Assembly (NCBI GenBank): GCA_019914995.1
Contig: CM034127.1
Location: 9,176,001 to 9,240,000 of the forward strand
Direction of reading: 5' to 3'
Source: Acanthochlamys bracteata
Taxonomy: Eukaryota > Streptophyta > Magnoliopsida > Pandanales > Velloziaceae
Length of the DNA stretch: 64,000 nucleotides
Each line of letters starts with the position of its first letter. Position 1 is the stretch's first letter. The position numbers and the translations under genes are program-made. Below, piece after piece: positions 25,582 to 36,090 of this stretch. The notes beneath the pieces were generated by a model. The model saw nothing but the letters and a program-made list of their open reading frames with translations. It was not told the DNA's origin and searched no databases.

Positions 25582-26872
25582 CTATGTTGGCTGCACAAAG
25601 TCATCCATATAGCTATTATAAGAACTATAGTTCAGAAACAAACTCCACAGTTTCTGTGTCAGCTCTCGGGTCCTTATTGAAACTCTCCACTTCACAATGT
25701 CCCACAAAGTTTCGAAAAGACCAGAACCCACTGAAAGCGCTTTCTGCTGATATTCCAAGACCCAAGTTTCAGGCTCCAATATCACAGAAACCATGCTCCA
25801 TTTCTTCAAATTCCATGAACTGCTTTTACTTGTTCGAAGTGTTGATTTAAGCTTCCCTCCAGACCACTGTATTAAACACAAGCTGCTACATATCATAAAC
25901 AAAGTTCAACTGCAATTTCAGATAATAAAAGCTCAACATCAGCTGCATACCTCTGTGATTCTTCCAGATAAAACTGATATTGATCGAGGCGCATAACCTG
26001 TAGCAATTAGCCCTGAAGTCTGAACGGGACTCCCCCACACAGTCACTTCCTCTACAATTGATTTGTACATCACACATCTCCAATGGATAAACATCTGATT
26101 CCCCTTTAACATGTAACAACAGTAATTTGTAATTCATCAGTATTTATAAAAAGAAGTTTTGATTTTTACTAATAGATCTCATTGAAGGTACCTGATGCAC
26201 TTCCCAATTAGCTTCAAGAGAACTACAGTTAACAACTCCTTTGCCAACAATTCTTCCAATCCTGTCCTCCAAAACTTGAATTTTTTCTCTCAAACATTCT
26301 CCTTGAAGGCCGTATTCCTCAACAATCCCTACAATCCTCTCCAACTTCGGCTCCCATAATCTCAAAACCGCTTTAGGAACAACCAAGTCCAGCACCCATA
26401 AGAAGCAAAATCCAACAATCAGTTTCACTACCCAAGAAACAACACCAGCACATATCCTTCTGTTTTTTGGTGGTTTCTGTTGCGCCGGAGGGGTTTGGGA
26501 TGCGGTGGACCGAAAAGGACGCAAAAAAGGATCCGATAGAGTAAAGGTAGGCTCCAACTTTGCCGGCGGAGGAGTTATTGGGTCGAAAACAGAAGCAAAG
26601 TTAGCTGGTTTTTTTGTTCGTTCAGGGCTGGAATTGCGAGAAATAGAGCCCTTGGAAGAAGGTAAGAGGTCAAGGGTTGCATAGATGCTTGCTTGACAAA
26701 TTTCACAATGGCAGTTGGTGCCTTTTCGACAACCGGGGAAATAGTAACTGTTACTTCCGTCGCCTCCGGTATCACCACCGCCGACAGCTGATAAAGATGG
26801 TGGCGGAGTTCTTGTTACTGTGCTTTCACCATCGTTGCCTTTGCAGGCAGAGGTTAGAACTATTGTCTTCAT
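25582..26872 (-). CDS. Uncharacterised plant protein with Cys-rich motif and single membrane segment
   Basis: Three exons (minus): 26872-26192, 26103-25951, 25866-25582. Both introns are GT-AG and phase 0, giving 372 residues. The start at MKTIVLTSACKG is preferred over an in-frame ATG 49 codons upstream, because the upstream part is not protein-like. Visible features are an N-terminal Cys cluster (residues 48-59, FPGCRKGTNCHCEIC), a Ser/Pro-rich linker (70-138), a hydrophobic helix at about 141-165 (AGVVSWVVKLIVGFCFLWV) and a predicted helical stretch after it (about 176-208, possible coiled coil). A C-terminal domain made by exons 2-3 is rich in Trp and beta-type sequence (VEEVTVWGSPVQTSGL, WSMVSVILEPETWVLEYQQ). 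I recognise the general pattern as a conserved plant protein of unknown function. It is probably membrane-anchored, but topology and organelle cannot be told. There is no strong domain name. Confidence 0.8.
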
Positions 26873-29819
26873 CAATATTTCTGTGTTATCTCTCTGAATT
26901 CTGTTGGAGCCAATTGAAAAGAATCGAGTTGAGTAAAATAGATTGATCGTTAAAGTTGTTTTTTGAAATTTGAACTCACAACGGTTGCCTTCTTTTGATC
27001 CATCCGGCCCATGTATCATCTGTGGCTTTGTTTTTATTCAGAATCATAAATAACTTCTGTATTGGTAAGTTATTTAACCAAACAATAATAACCAAACCCA
27101 TGGTATTGATATACATACGGTGTGAATATAAAAAGTCAAATTTACACGCATGGCTGCTGACTCTCGAGTGGGAGTTTAAAAGAAATCTTAATTGCTAAAA
27201 ATAAGTTTCACAGACTGAGTTTTATAAAATAAATTTTAACGAGATTTGAAAATAAATAATTAGATTGATGACTAAAATACGTAAATTGAAGTTTAAGTTG
27301 AGTTTTGATAAAAATAAATTGATATAAAATTAAAACTACAATTCAAAATAGTTATTAAAATACAAATTGACAAGAATTTAAAATTTGAAAAAAAAAATAT
27401 TTTGTGATATTGAAACACACCCGAAGTCCACATACTTTCTAAATGAGTGGGAGGGTATGCTAATAATGATTGACAAGTAAATTTTATCTTTAAGATCCCG
27501 AGAAGTATGGTGAGTCAGTGAAAACCAAATAAAAGAAAAAAAATTAACGTCTATTATGCAAATAAATGAGAATAACTTTTGTTGCAAGAACTAGTTGCAT
27601 TTTAATTTGCATGTAATGAAATATATTTTAAGTATCACAGACTCAAACATTGCAACTTAAGTCAGAAGGGGATGCATTTAGCTTCTTTAATCAAATCACA
27701 AAAAAGATGGTTAGGATTTATTGTTGAACCGGCGAAGATCATTTGCAATTTAGGAGATGGTAATGTTCATAATCTTACTACTCTTATTAAGTTCGTAGAG
27801 GAAGATCTCGACATCAAGAGACCATATTATCATGTAGTTTCATTATCAAATTGATTTATTTAATGACACCAGAGAGTAATGCAAGAAAACAAATAGTAGA
27901 TTTGACAAAAGTGGATAAATTTGTTTCTTTGAACACATGTTTGAATCATTTAGAACGACGGGCGACGCCCAAGATAAATCCTTGATATGAAAGCGAATCG
28001 AGAATTCGAATTATGGCATAGGTACTGAACCAATGGCCAAATCATTATAAAAATGTTTGCAACTTATAAGAGCTAGAGAATGCCCACGTAGGGACTGAAC
28101 AAAGTGAAAATTCAAATTACAATACAGGTATTAAGCAAATGGCCGAATCACAGTATAAATATGCTTACTCCATAACAGATCATATATTGCGAAAGCAATA
28201 AAGTTAGAAAGCACTAAATACATTAGGAAAAAAAAAAAGCAAAGTAGCTTCAAATAATGTAAATAACTCAGATCTAATATAAATAAAAAATTATTCAGCA
28301 ATCCATCATCAAGGATCTAACAAAATTAGTCACAAATAGGATAAAATAAGATCAATAAACACAACATAGAACAAATGATGAAAAAAATTTATGTGGTTCA
28401 CTCGTAATAGAGAATCTATATCTACGAAAAAAAATAAATATTCTGGTCATTAATGTGAGAGATATAAAGATTTGAAACATACAGATAATTCTAAATAAAG
28501 CTCCAATTATTATAAAAAAAAATTTTCACCGTCTATCTCAACTCTTTCGGAGAGATACACTCTTTCTCTCTCTTTTAAAGAAAAAAGATTGAAACAACCA
28601 AGATAAAACACTCATCTACACTTCTCCCAAAAAATAATCTTTTAGAAAATTATAAAAACAAAGAACGGATTATATGAGAGCTAAAATAGAAACTATCCAT
28701 ATAGAAAGAAATGATCTAATGCTACCAGCGCGATGGTAAAAAGTCGGACAAATTTGCAGAAGATCGCACAGAGCTCAAATATGGTCACCCAAAGCCTAAA
28801 AGATGTCATAAAAATTCGTTAACTCCTCTGAATTCGATAACAGATCGACAAACTCCTCCGAAGTCGATAGCATATCGATAACGGATCTCAAATTTGGTCG
28901 TCTAAGATTGGAAATCTAATACAAAACATAGCATAATTATTATAAATAATTCACTGCTGAAGATGTTTGTATCTTACTATCAAAATTTATCTCGAATCTT
29001 CACTGATATGACAAAATGTATCATAAAGTGTTTGCAATGCCTTAAGCTAGCATTAAGAAAGGTCACAATGTGTCGCAGGAAGATTACGTCAATAGGTTAA
29101 GGGACAACCAGATGGAGGTTCATTTAGAAGAGCAGGGAATGGTATGTTCAGTAACTAATATTAGATATTACCTACCAAGCCTTTTCGGGATCCCGTTCAA
29201 CTTTCTTGGTCCGTTTCCCTTTTAGTTGTCCATATTCGGCTCAAGCTACATACTCCAGGTTATTTCGGCAACTAGAGTATCGCAGAACGAGTGCCTTCTA
29301 AGGGGAAGATAGCATCGCGCCAGTTAGTGTGGACGTAGAGAGATGGAGGAAATTGAACCTTGCAGAGAAGGATCACAAATTGCAGTAGCGAAGCTGTCGC
29401 ATAGTAGAAGATGGTTGTGTTCTCATCTTCTATCCCTCAAAGTTCACAGGTTGACCAGGAAAAAAGGTATCGTTCTGCTTTGCAGGTTGATCTTCGTTGG
29501 CAGTTTGTAGTTGCTGGCTAACCGACCAAGAGCGTAACCTTTAAAGTGGCAGGCGAGCACTATAGATCCGGTGCTAAAACTGCAGGAAGCCTGTCAAAGC
29601 AATTCCAGTAGCTAAAGTGCATTGAGAAACTCTTATCAAATTTTCGTAGGGCTTTGTCTGGGATATACCCAAGTAACTAAACTGGTAATCATGACAGCAG
29701 CATGTTCAAGTCATCAAGCAAAGATAATAAGTAGCGTTACTGTGACCCGAAATGATAACTAGTGGTGATGTCCTAATGCAGCAGCTCTGCAGGTGGTGGA
29801 AAGCTAGATGCTAATAAAA
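26873..29819. other. Intergenic and repeat-rich region
   Basis: From 26.87 to 27.2 kb is the leader/promoter side of the 372-aa gene. Beyond that the DNA has no supported gene. Two related blocks near 28.00-28.06 and 28.11-28.17 kb share GTACTGAACCAATGGCC(A)AATCA / GTATTAAGCAAATGGCCGAATCA, an imperfect repeat about 105 bases apart. Around 28.3-28.7 kb the sequence resembles the R/U5 part of Copia-type LTRs (AAATTTATGTGGTTCACTCG), but I cannot fix its ends. Confidence 0.4.
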
Positions 29820-30107
29820 TCTGAGCGCCAACTATCTTGCCTAAAGAGATTGACCTTCCATCTCCGATCACCCACTTCACGCCTTTAAGACTTCTCCATT
29901 GCTCTGAAAATGCCATTCCAGATAGGCGAACACCTACCTAGTCCGTAGATAACCATGGCGCGTGCTCCTAAGAATTCGTCCATTGTTCTGCAAGAGAAGA
30001 GATTGCATTCTGCATCTGCCAACTTGAACCACCATTGATTTGGCAAGCATGGAGAGATTAAACTACTTGAAACTGTACTTTTGTGTAATTCGTGAAAGTT
30101 CATTTTA
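29820..30107 (-). pseudogene. Degenerate LINE (non-LTR retrotransposon) reverse-transcriptase C-terminal fragment
   Basis: On the minus strand a frame contains EFLGARAMVIYGLG and SPIWNGIFRAMEKS. It is followed, after a frame change, by KGVKWVIGDGRSISLG. The spacing and motifs match the region downstream of the RT domain in plant LINEs (pattern FL.A.LG...S..WRSI...R.....G.RW.IGDG.SI). No other LINE domain can be followed with confidence in the neighbouring 0.8 kb, so this is a short decayed fragment. Confidence 0.45.
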
Positions 30108-30224
30108 GTTGTTTATCGCTACATCAATTTGTATCAAAAGGATTACGAAAATCTGCAAAACCATTATGTTAAAAAAATGATGGTAACCATAAAGGTTTGT
30201 CGGCTGATGTGCGCATCTCTAATG

Positions 30225-30727
30225 TGTTGGAAATAGCGAGTGTATTCAGTTGTCGATAGATGCAGCGAAAATATAAACACATTCAAAGATCTTGCTTAAA
30301 CAATACAAAAATTGAGACAACAGTAAGATAATACAAAGATAAGAGATTTATGTGAGAAAAAACAAGAAAAATTCTACGGAAAGTCAAACTAGCATTCAAA
30401 AAAATCACTAAACCAAAGCAATTACAAACTATTATGTTACACTTTAAGTGAAAACTCTCACTAAAATGCTTTATTTATATCTCTCACACTTGATGTGAGA
30501 ATGATCCTTTCTTATTTCTATCTTGTTCTCTCTTCCAAACAAATGTCTCTCATTCATATATATAATGCCTCAAGGAGACTCTTAAACTTCCAAACGGTTG
30601 TCTTTTTATCTTCCCACTAATTGTTCAAGTCTTTTGGCTTTCCATCTTTCAAGAGATATTTCAAAGTCCGTTGACTTTCCAACTTTTGAAAGATGATTCG
30701 TCTTCTTTAATCTTTAACATTCCAACA
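30225..30727 (-). mobile_element. Solo LTR (probably Copia-like), 503 bp
   Basis: The segment begins TGTTGGAAATAG and ends CATTCCAACA, giving the TG...CA termini of an LTR with an extended TGTTGGAA / TTCCAACA inverted repeat. On the minus strand it has a TATATATAT box-like element (near 30.56 kb), which suggests leftward transcription. No internal retrotransposon domains adjoin it, so it appears to be a solo LTR. A clean 5-bp target duplication is not visible (left flank TAATG, right flank TGAAT). Confidence 0.55.
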
Positions 30728-31096
30728 TGAATGCACATTTAATTTATTACATTCTAATACCACTAATTTGCACTGTAGCTTTACAATTTTTAACATAATG
30801 CATATATACAAGATATATAGGCTGACAATGTTTTGGTTATTTGTGCCATGCGGAAGGTTGGAATTGTTTGTAGAGAGAGAAAAAAAAACATTTGCGACCA
30901 GTAACAGTAAAACATACTGAAGTTAAAAGTTCATCCTTCAGGCCTATCTCTCTCCATTTTGAGAACTTGAAATTTTAAGGTTGTAGGCAATAATGATGAC
31001 CCAACTTTGAAGGACTATTTGATATAACAAGTAAACCTCAACCGAGTATATACAGACGAACACAAGAAAATAGCCCCTTGGCTTTAGTAAAACTAA

Positions 31097-32569
31097 CTAG
31101 ATATCTACACCTTCGTTCCTGAGTGCGGCTGCCAATACAGAATCAGCTACACCACCTGGATATGTCTGGCCCGTAGGGCTATGCCTCTTCTCTATCTTTG
31201 CCACCTTTTCAGCATCCAACCGTGATGGAAGCTTATCATCCTCCATTTTACTTACTGCATCCTACATCAAAAAATGGTGAAATTATACAATGACCATTAA
31301 CAAACTGGCTATAGAGAACACAAAGACATATGATGAATGACCGAGAGCAGAGAAAATAAATTTTTACAGAGAGGACATCGCGGAGCTTGATCTTCAGCTC
31401 ATCCTTCTCAATGTTGGCATTGGTAGCCAATGCAGCCATTGCAGCAGCAGATACACTGCCACCAGGAGTGTCACCGCACTTCATTGCTAGGGCCTCTGCG
31501 GCTTGGATGGCAGCTACATCACTCTTGTCAACAGGCTTTCCCCCTGCTTTCATTGCTGCCTCCTCAAGAGCCTCTGCAATTGTTACAGCCGGCTCTGGTG
31601 GAACCTGCCCGAAACAATTGGCCAGGAAGAGGTACACCAAGAACAGTCATCTACTGTATTTGCTTTCAATCTGAATTTTTCTATCACTGTACCCTAGGCA
31701 TAGCGCTTCATAAATCTATGTGAGAACTTCTCATAATTGTTGAAGTAAAAAATTTCACAGAAGATCTCGAAAGATCACCACCATACATCCATATTTCTAA
31801 TCTTCAAACCATACTGATCCATCCCTACCTACTAAATTTGCCTATTAACTCTAAAATCTGCCTACTCTATAACTTTAAGTTTTGCAGCATTTATTAAATT
31901 AGTACTCCATCAATCCTTGTTTTACGTCGCTAAATCATTTTTCACAAAATTTATAACAAAACCAACATAAATACATAACCATTATCCATTAAGCCGCAAT
32001 GTCATCATAAAAATAAAAGAGCAAAATTACATTCCAGAAACAAAACATGAAATAAACGTGTTAAAAGGATACCAGACATTCTTGAAATTGGATCCAAAAA
32101 CAAAACAAGAAAGAAATGTGTTAAGAGGCTACTATACCTTCTTGAAATTGGGAGCATCCTCATCTTCCTTGCTAGCTCCTGACAATAACCGAGCAAGTTT
32201 TCGTTCTCTTTTACGCTTCTTGTACTTTTTCTTGCGAAGTTTCCTATTGTTTACTTCATTCTGATCAGGTACCCCCTTCTGATGGCCAGGCTGATCATCT
32301 TCTTCACTTGTTCTAATTTCTCTTACGGAATTATCCCCCTGGTTTTCAGACCCAAACTAGTACATAAACACGTTCTTCACCATACATTTCAATGTATTCG
32401 TATACTTGTTAAACAATTATATCACTATATATGGACAGAGTGATCAATGAAGAGTTGCAATTAAGTCACGTACCTGCTTCACTTCTCCATTGCTTGCGTC
32501 GGAGCTGATGCCTTTCTCTTTAACCTGCTCTCCTTCCTCATTCAATCTATTATCCTTTTCTTGACTCAT
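31097..32569 (-). CDS. Seed maturation (SMP-domain, LEA D-34/RAB28-type) protein
   Basis: Four exons (minus): 32569-32474, 32356-32138, 31604-31368, 31261-31097. All introns are GT-AG and phase 0, giving 238 residues. Exons 3 and 4 encode two SMP-type units: about residues 106-184 (VTIAEALEEAAMKAGGKPVD, then AAIQAAEALA and GGSVSAAAMAALATNANIEKDE) and 185-238 (LDAEKVAKIEK, TYPGGVADSVLAAALRNEG). SMP proteins are hydrophilic, accumulate in late embryogenesis and are thought to protect cells during drying. The N-terminal 105 residues differ from classic members: acidic and polar, then a dense basic run at residues 70-90 (RKLRKKKYKKRKRERKLARL) that could be a nuclear-localisation signal. Exon 2 ends in a 60-bp tandem duplication. 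A possible ABA-response core (ACGTG) lies about 400 bp upstream. A broken paralogue lies at 40.5-47.2 kb. Confidence 0.88.
32038..32157. repeat. 60-bp tandem duplication spanning the exon 2 donor of the SMP gene
   Basis: Two adjacent 60-base copies, 32038-32097 and 32098-32157, share AAACAAAACA.GAAA.AAA at one end and TTCTTGAAATTGG at the other. The right-hand copy holds the functional exon 2/intron 2 junction (minus-strand TTCAAGAAG/GTATAG). The left-hand copy has the same exon-like end, but its donor GT is displaced and weak (TTCAAGAATGTCTGG). The pseudogene paralogue has a single copy. Confidence 0.8.
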
Positions 32570-32971
32570 TTGAAGATAACGTTTCCTCACAAACACAATC
32601 TCAAAGATTGGTGCTTTTCTCTACTACTACATATAAAGGAAGAGGTTCTGTTGAATGAATGTTGGCATTGGCAACAAAAATATATTCATAGAGCGGAAAG
32701 ATGGACTGATTATTGTTTAGAATTCTATGTGTTGATGTTAGGAATGCGTGGCCAATTTTTTTGTTTTGTAAAATTATAATGTGATGCGTCTTGGTTATTG
32801 CAACTAGATCAGGTATTAGGAGGCATGAAGCGATTGAATGGGAGGCATGATTCTTCTGGAGAGCAAGCTAAAAGGTCACCACCTGTTCCATCCATTTTTC
32901 AACTTGTGGGAATTGACTAAAATTTGAGCTAACCTAACTTTCCGTCACCGACAAAATGGGATGCGTCCTAG

Positions 32972-32976
32972 ACGTG
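32972..32976. promoter_or_regulatory. Possible ABRE core (ACGTG) upstream of the SMP gene
   Basis: GACGTGAC lies about 400 bp upstream of the SMP gene's ATG. ACGTG cores commonly mediate ABA-induced, late-embryo expression of LEA genes. A single five-base core is weak evidence on its own. Confidence 0.25.
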
Positions 32977-33042
32977 ACTGTGTAATTAATATATAGTTTT
33001 TACTTGGCCATATTCCGTTCTTGATATGACCGACATAAGGGG

Positions 33043-33290
33043 GTGTTTGGCTTTTCTTTCCTCCAACCCAACTTTTCAATTCTTCATTTCACGTTTTTCA
33101 ATATATATTTTATAAATATATAAAAAATTTATTTAAAAATTTAGAAAGTGTAGAAAATTTTATTGAGATCTTTTTTTATAAGATATTTTTATTATTTTTT
33201 TTGAAGTAAAAAAAAGAACTCGTTTTTCAAAAAGAATAAAAATATTTTTCATTTCACAAAAGCTCCATTTCATAAGCAATCCTAAACGTC
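33043..33290. mobile_element. MITE, TTTGG family, copy 2
   Basis: About 248 bp from TGTTTGGCTTTTC to AAGCAATCCTAAACG, whose complement starts CGTTTAGGATTGC. The interior matches the copy at 35680-35938 closely: TTTTTCAATA.ATATTTTATAA, AAAAAATTTATTTAAAAATTTAGA, GAGATCTTTTT and AAAGCTCCATTT / AAAGCTCTATTT. It is non-coding. Confidence 0.6.
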
Positions 33291-34617
33291 TCTAATATTG
33301 AATTATGAAAATGGGTGATTCTACCGCAGCAAAACTAATTGGAAAGGCATTTCAAAAGTTCTTTAAAAAATTAGTTAAGTTGATTGGTTATTGTGTTGTT
33401 TACGATCAGCAAAATAGACGAGAGATGGCAAAACGATTATCTAGAACAAGATTAGATAAGATAGATTTGAAAAATATTTGATGTGTTGAATTATTAAATT
33501 AGTAATAATAATAATAAAATCGTGTTATGCTTTGTTATAAGTGGTGTACATATAATATATAATAGTATTTGTTTGGACAGATGAACTTAAAAATTGGAAG
33601 GCACTCCATAGGTTGGAAATTCGAAGCTCGATTCTTTAGCATGGATTTTATCTCGACATTCTTAGCGTGTATTTTAAATATTTTTGTAAAAATAAAAAAT
33701 GAATAATAAAAATTTTTTAAAAATAAAATTTAAATTTTGAATTTTTATTAATTTTAAAATAGATTAAAAGTAGAATTTATATTTTATGTTTTAATTATTT
33801 TTTAGAATTGAGTGAAAGTAAAGTTAAAATTTTATGTTAAACTATATCTAAAATTAAGAGCTAAATTAAGTTACAAATAATATATAATATTTTTATAAAA
33901 ATTTATAAATAATAAATTTTTAGTACTATAATTATAGTAAATGTTCGTAGAGTGCTCTATATAAATATCATTCTGAACAAATATTTTATATTTCTTAAAC
34001 ATTTTTATACTACAAAATGTTTTTAAAAGATTTAAAATACACAAAATTTTATATCATAAAATAATGGTATTACTTATTCGTATATTTTGAAAATAAAAAA
34101 ATAAAATTCATTAAAAATTTTAGAATATTTTTATTTAAAATTTTTTTTAAATAATTTTTTTTATTTATTTTTTATTGGCAAAAGTAGATGTTATAGTAAA
34201 AAAATGATATCTAATAAATTCCACAGTCCCACTAAATACTAACACTCATCGTTAACTCAATAAAAAACAAATAATTTTTACCAATTTTCATAATTACCCT
34301 TCGTTAACTCATTTCTTTTCTGCATCTTTTCTGCTTTTCCTTATGAAGCTTTGCTTTGTCGCCGACTTGATGTCTCCGGTTGCGATCTCCGCCATCGAGT
34401 AGAAGAAGAAGAGAGCAGAAAATGAATGAAGCTCGGGAAGCGTGATATACTTGGGAAGTGGAGATCAACGTGATGTAATTTTGCTACAGTAGTATTGAAT
34501 TAGAGTTCGGCAGTTCTGTTTGCAACAGAAAAAAAAAATCATTGAAATTTTAATTCTGCCGGAAGAAACTAGAGTTTACTTATTTGAAACACACCTTAAA
34601 TATGAGTTATTTGAAAG

Positions 34618-35476
34618 TAGGGATGATAATATATGACCCAACCTAAAAATACAATCCGAAATCGATCTATTTAATCAGAGTTAGGATTGGAAAATTTGAT
34701 TCACATAAATATATGGATTGAATTAGAATTGAACGAATTTGATCCGATTATTAAATGGGTCGACCCGAGTTAATCCGAAATTGACCTACCAATTCGCAAA
34801 ATGTCACCTTTTGAAATAACAATTTTTAATTTTTTCTTACCGTATAATAAAATATTGGCAATAAAAATATTCAATAATAGTTATTTACAAACTATTAAAT
34901 TATATTGTATTTATAATTAATTCTTTATTTTTATACTTTAGTAAAATAATGTAAGATGAAAAATAATATTATTGAAAGTATTACTATGTAGATATTTTTA
35001 ATGATGAATTTAGATTTCGTATAAAGATTTTTATGAAAATTTTGTTAGATAGATATATTTATCAAAATTTTTATCGAAATTATTAATATGTATTTATAAT
35101 CATAAATTTCAGCTGTTATCATATATTTTCAAAAAATAAAAATAATATTTTTTTGGATATTTTAATTACCGATGAAGATATTAAGGAATGCATATTTTGT
35201 CGGACATAATTATATCTCATCAGTAAAAATATCGTACACTTCCATTCAAACTGATCTTATAATTTTGTTGAAGCTTAAAAATATATAATTAATAATTAAT
35301 AATTTTAATTATTAAATGGGTCGACTCGAATTTGATCCGGTTATTAGTAGTTTGGGTTAGGGTTGACAATTTTGACCCGTATAAATTTATGAGTTAGATT
35401 AGGATTGAACGAATTTGACCCGATTATTAAATGGGTTGATCCAAAACTGACCCATCAATCCATATCGCCACCCCTA
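34618..35476. mobile_element. Non-autonomous hAT-like DNA transposon, 859 bp
   Basis: The ends are TAGGGATGATAATATATG at the left and, at the right, CATATCGCCACCCCTA (complement TAGGGGTGGCGATATG). They are flanked by TTTGAAAG (34610-34617) and TTCGAAAG (35477-35484), an 8-bp target duplication with one mismatch. An 8-bp duplication and TAGGG-type ends are characteristic of the hAT superfamily. Subterminal regions repeat the phrase AACGAATTTGAYCCGATTATTAAATGGGT at both ends and in an inner copy. There is no transposase. Confidence 0.6.
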
Positions 35477-35552
35477 TTCGAAAGAACTATAGTCTATAGT
35501 GTCAATCCTTACAATTTCCATCCCATTATCTATTACATTAGCAACACCAACA

Positions 35553-36090
35553 CTAAGGGCATATTTCAAACGCCTATAACTTCACTTTTTTCCACCAGAT
35601 TTTAAGTTTCGAACAGTTCATATATTTTAATTACACAAAAAATTCAGAATTTTGCTTTTATATGCACATCCAATTTTCCTGCGTTTGGTAGTGCATACCA
35701 AAAGCAGCTTTTCAACTTTTCTCCATTTCATATTTTTCAATACATATTTTATAATTATTTAAAAAATTTATTTAAAAATTTAGATAATATAGAAAAATTT
35801 TACGTAATGAGATCTTTTTATTGCATATTTTTATTATTTTTTTAAAAGTACAAAAAATAAAGCTTATTTTTCAAAAAAAACAAAAATACTCTCTATTTTA
35901 GAAAAGCTCTATTTAAATCATAAGCAATTCCAAACGCACCTCAACTTTTCAATACAATTATATTTTTTAATTTTTAACACATTTTAAAAAACTATTAAAA
36001 CACAAACTGAACTTAACTTTTATTTTATTTTTTAAAAATTCTACTTTTATATTTCACTTTCATGAAACTCCGGACATTTGAAACACGCTC
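35553..36090. mobile_element. MITE interrupted by a second MITE (nested insertion)
   Basis: The outer element runs from AGGGCATATTTCAAACGCC to GGACATTTGAAACACGCTC, imperfect inverted repeats of about 19 bases. A complete second MITE (35680-35938) sits within it; without the insert the outer element would be about 280 bp, close in size and end motif to the element at 4863-5142. Confidence 0.5.
35680..35938. mobile_element. MITE, TTTGG family, copy 3 (inner element of the nest)
   Basis: It has perfect 9-bp terminal inverted repeats, TGCGTTTGG at 35680 and CCAAACGCA ending at 35938. A short direct repeat (CCT or CC) flanks them. The interior is shared with the copy at 33043-33290. It is the best preserved of the three copies. 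Confidence 0.6.

Noticed and set aside
25886..26137. Minus-strand frame across exon 2 of the 372-aa gene (starting MNYKLLLLHVKG)
   Set aside because: Wrong frame: the exon read in the phase set by exon 1 gives a longer, more protein-like sequence that continues into exon 3.
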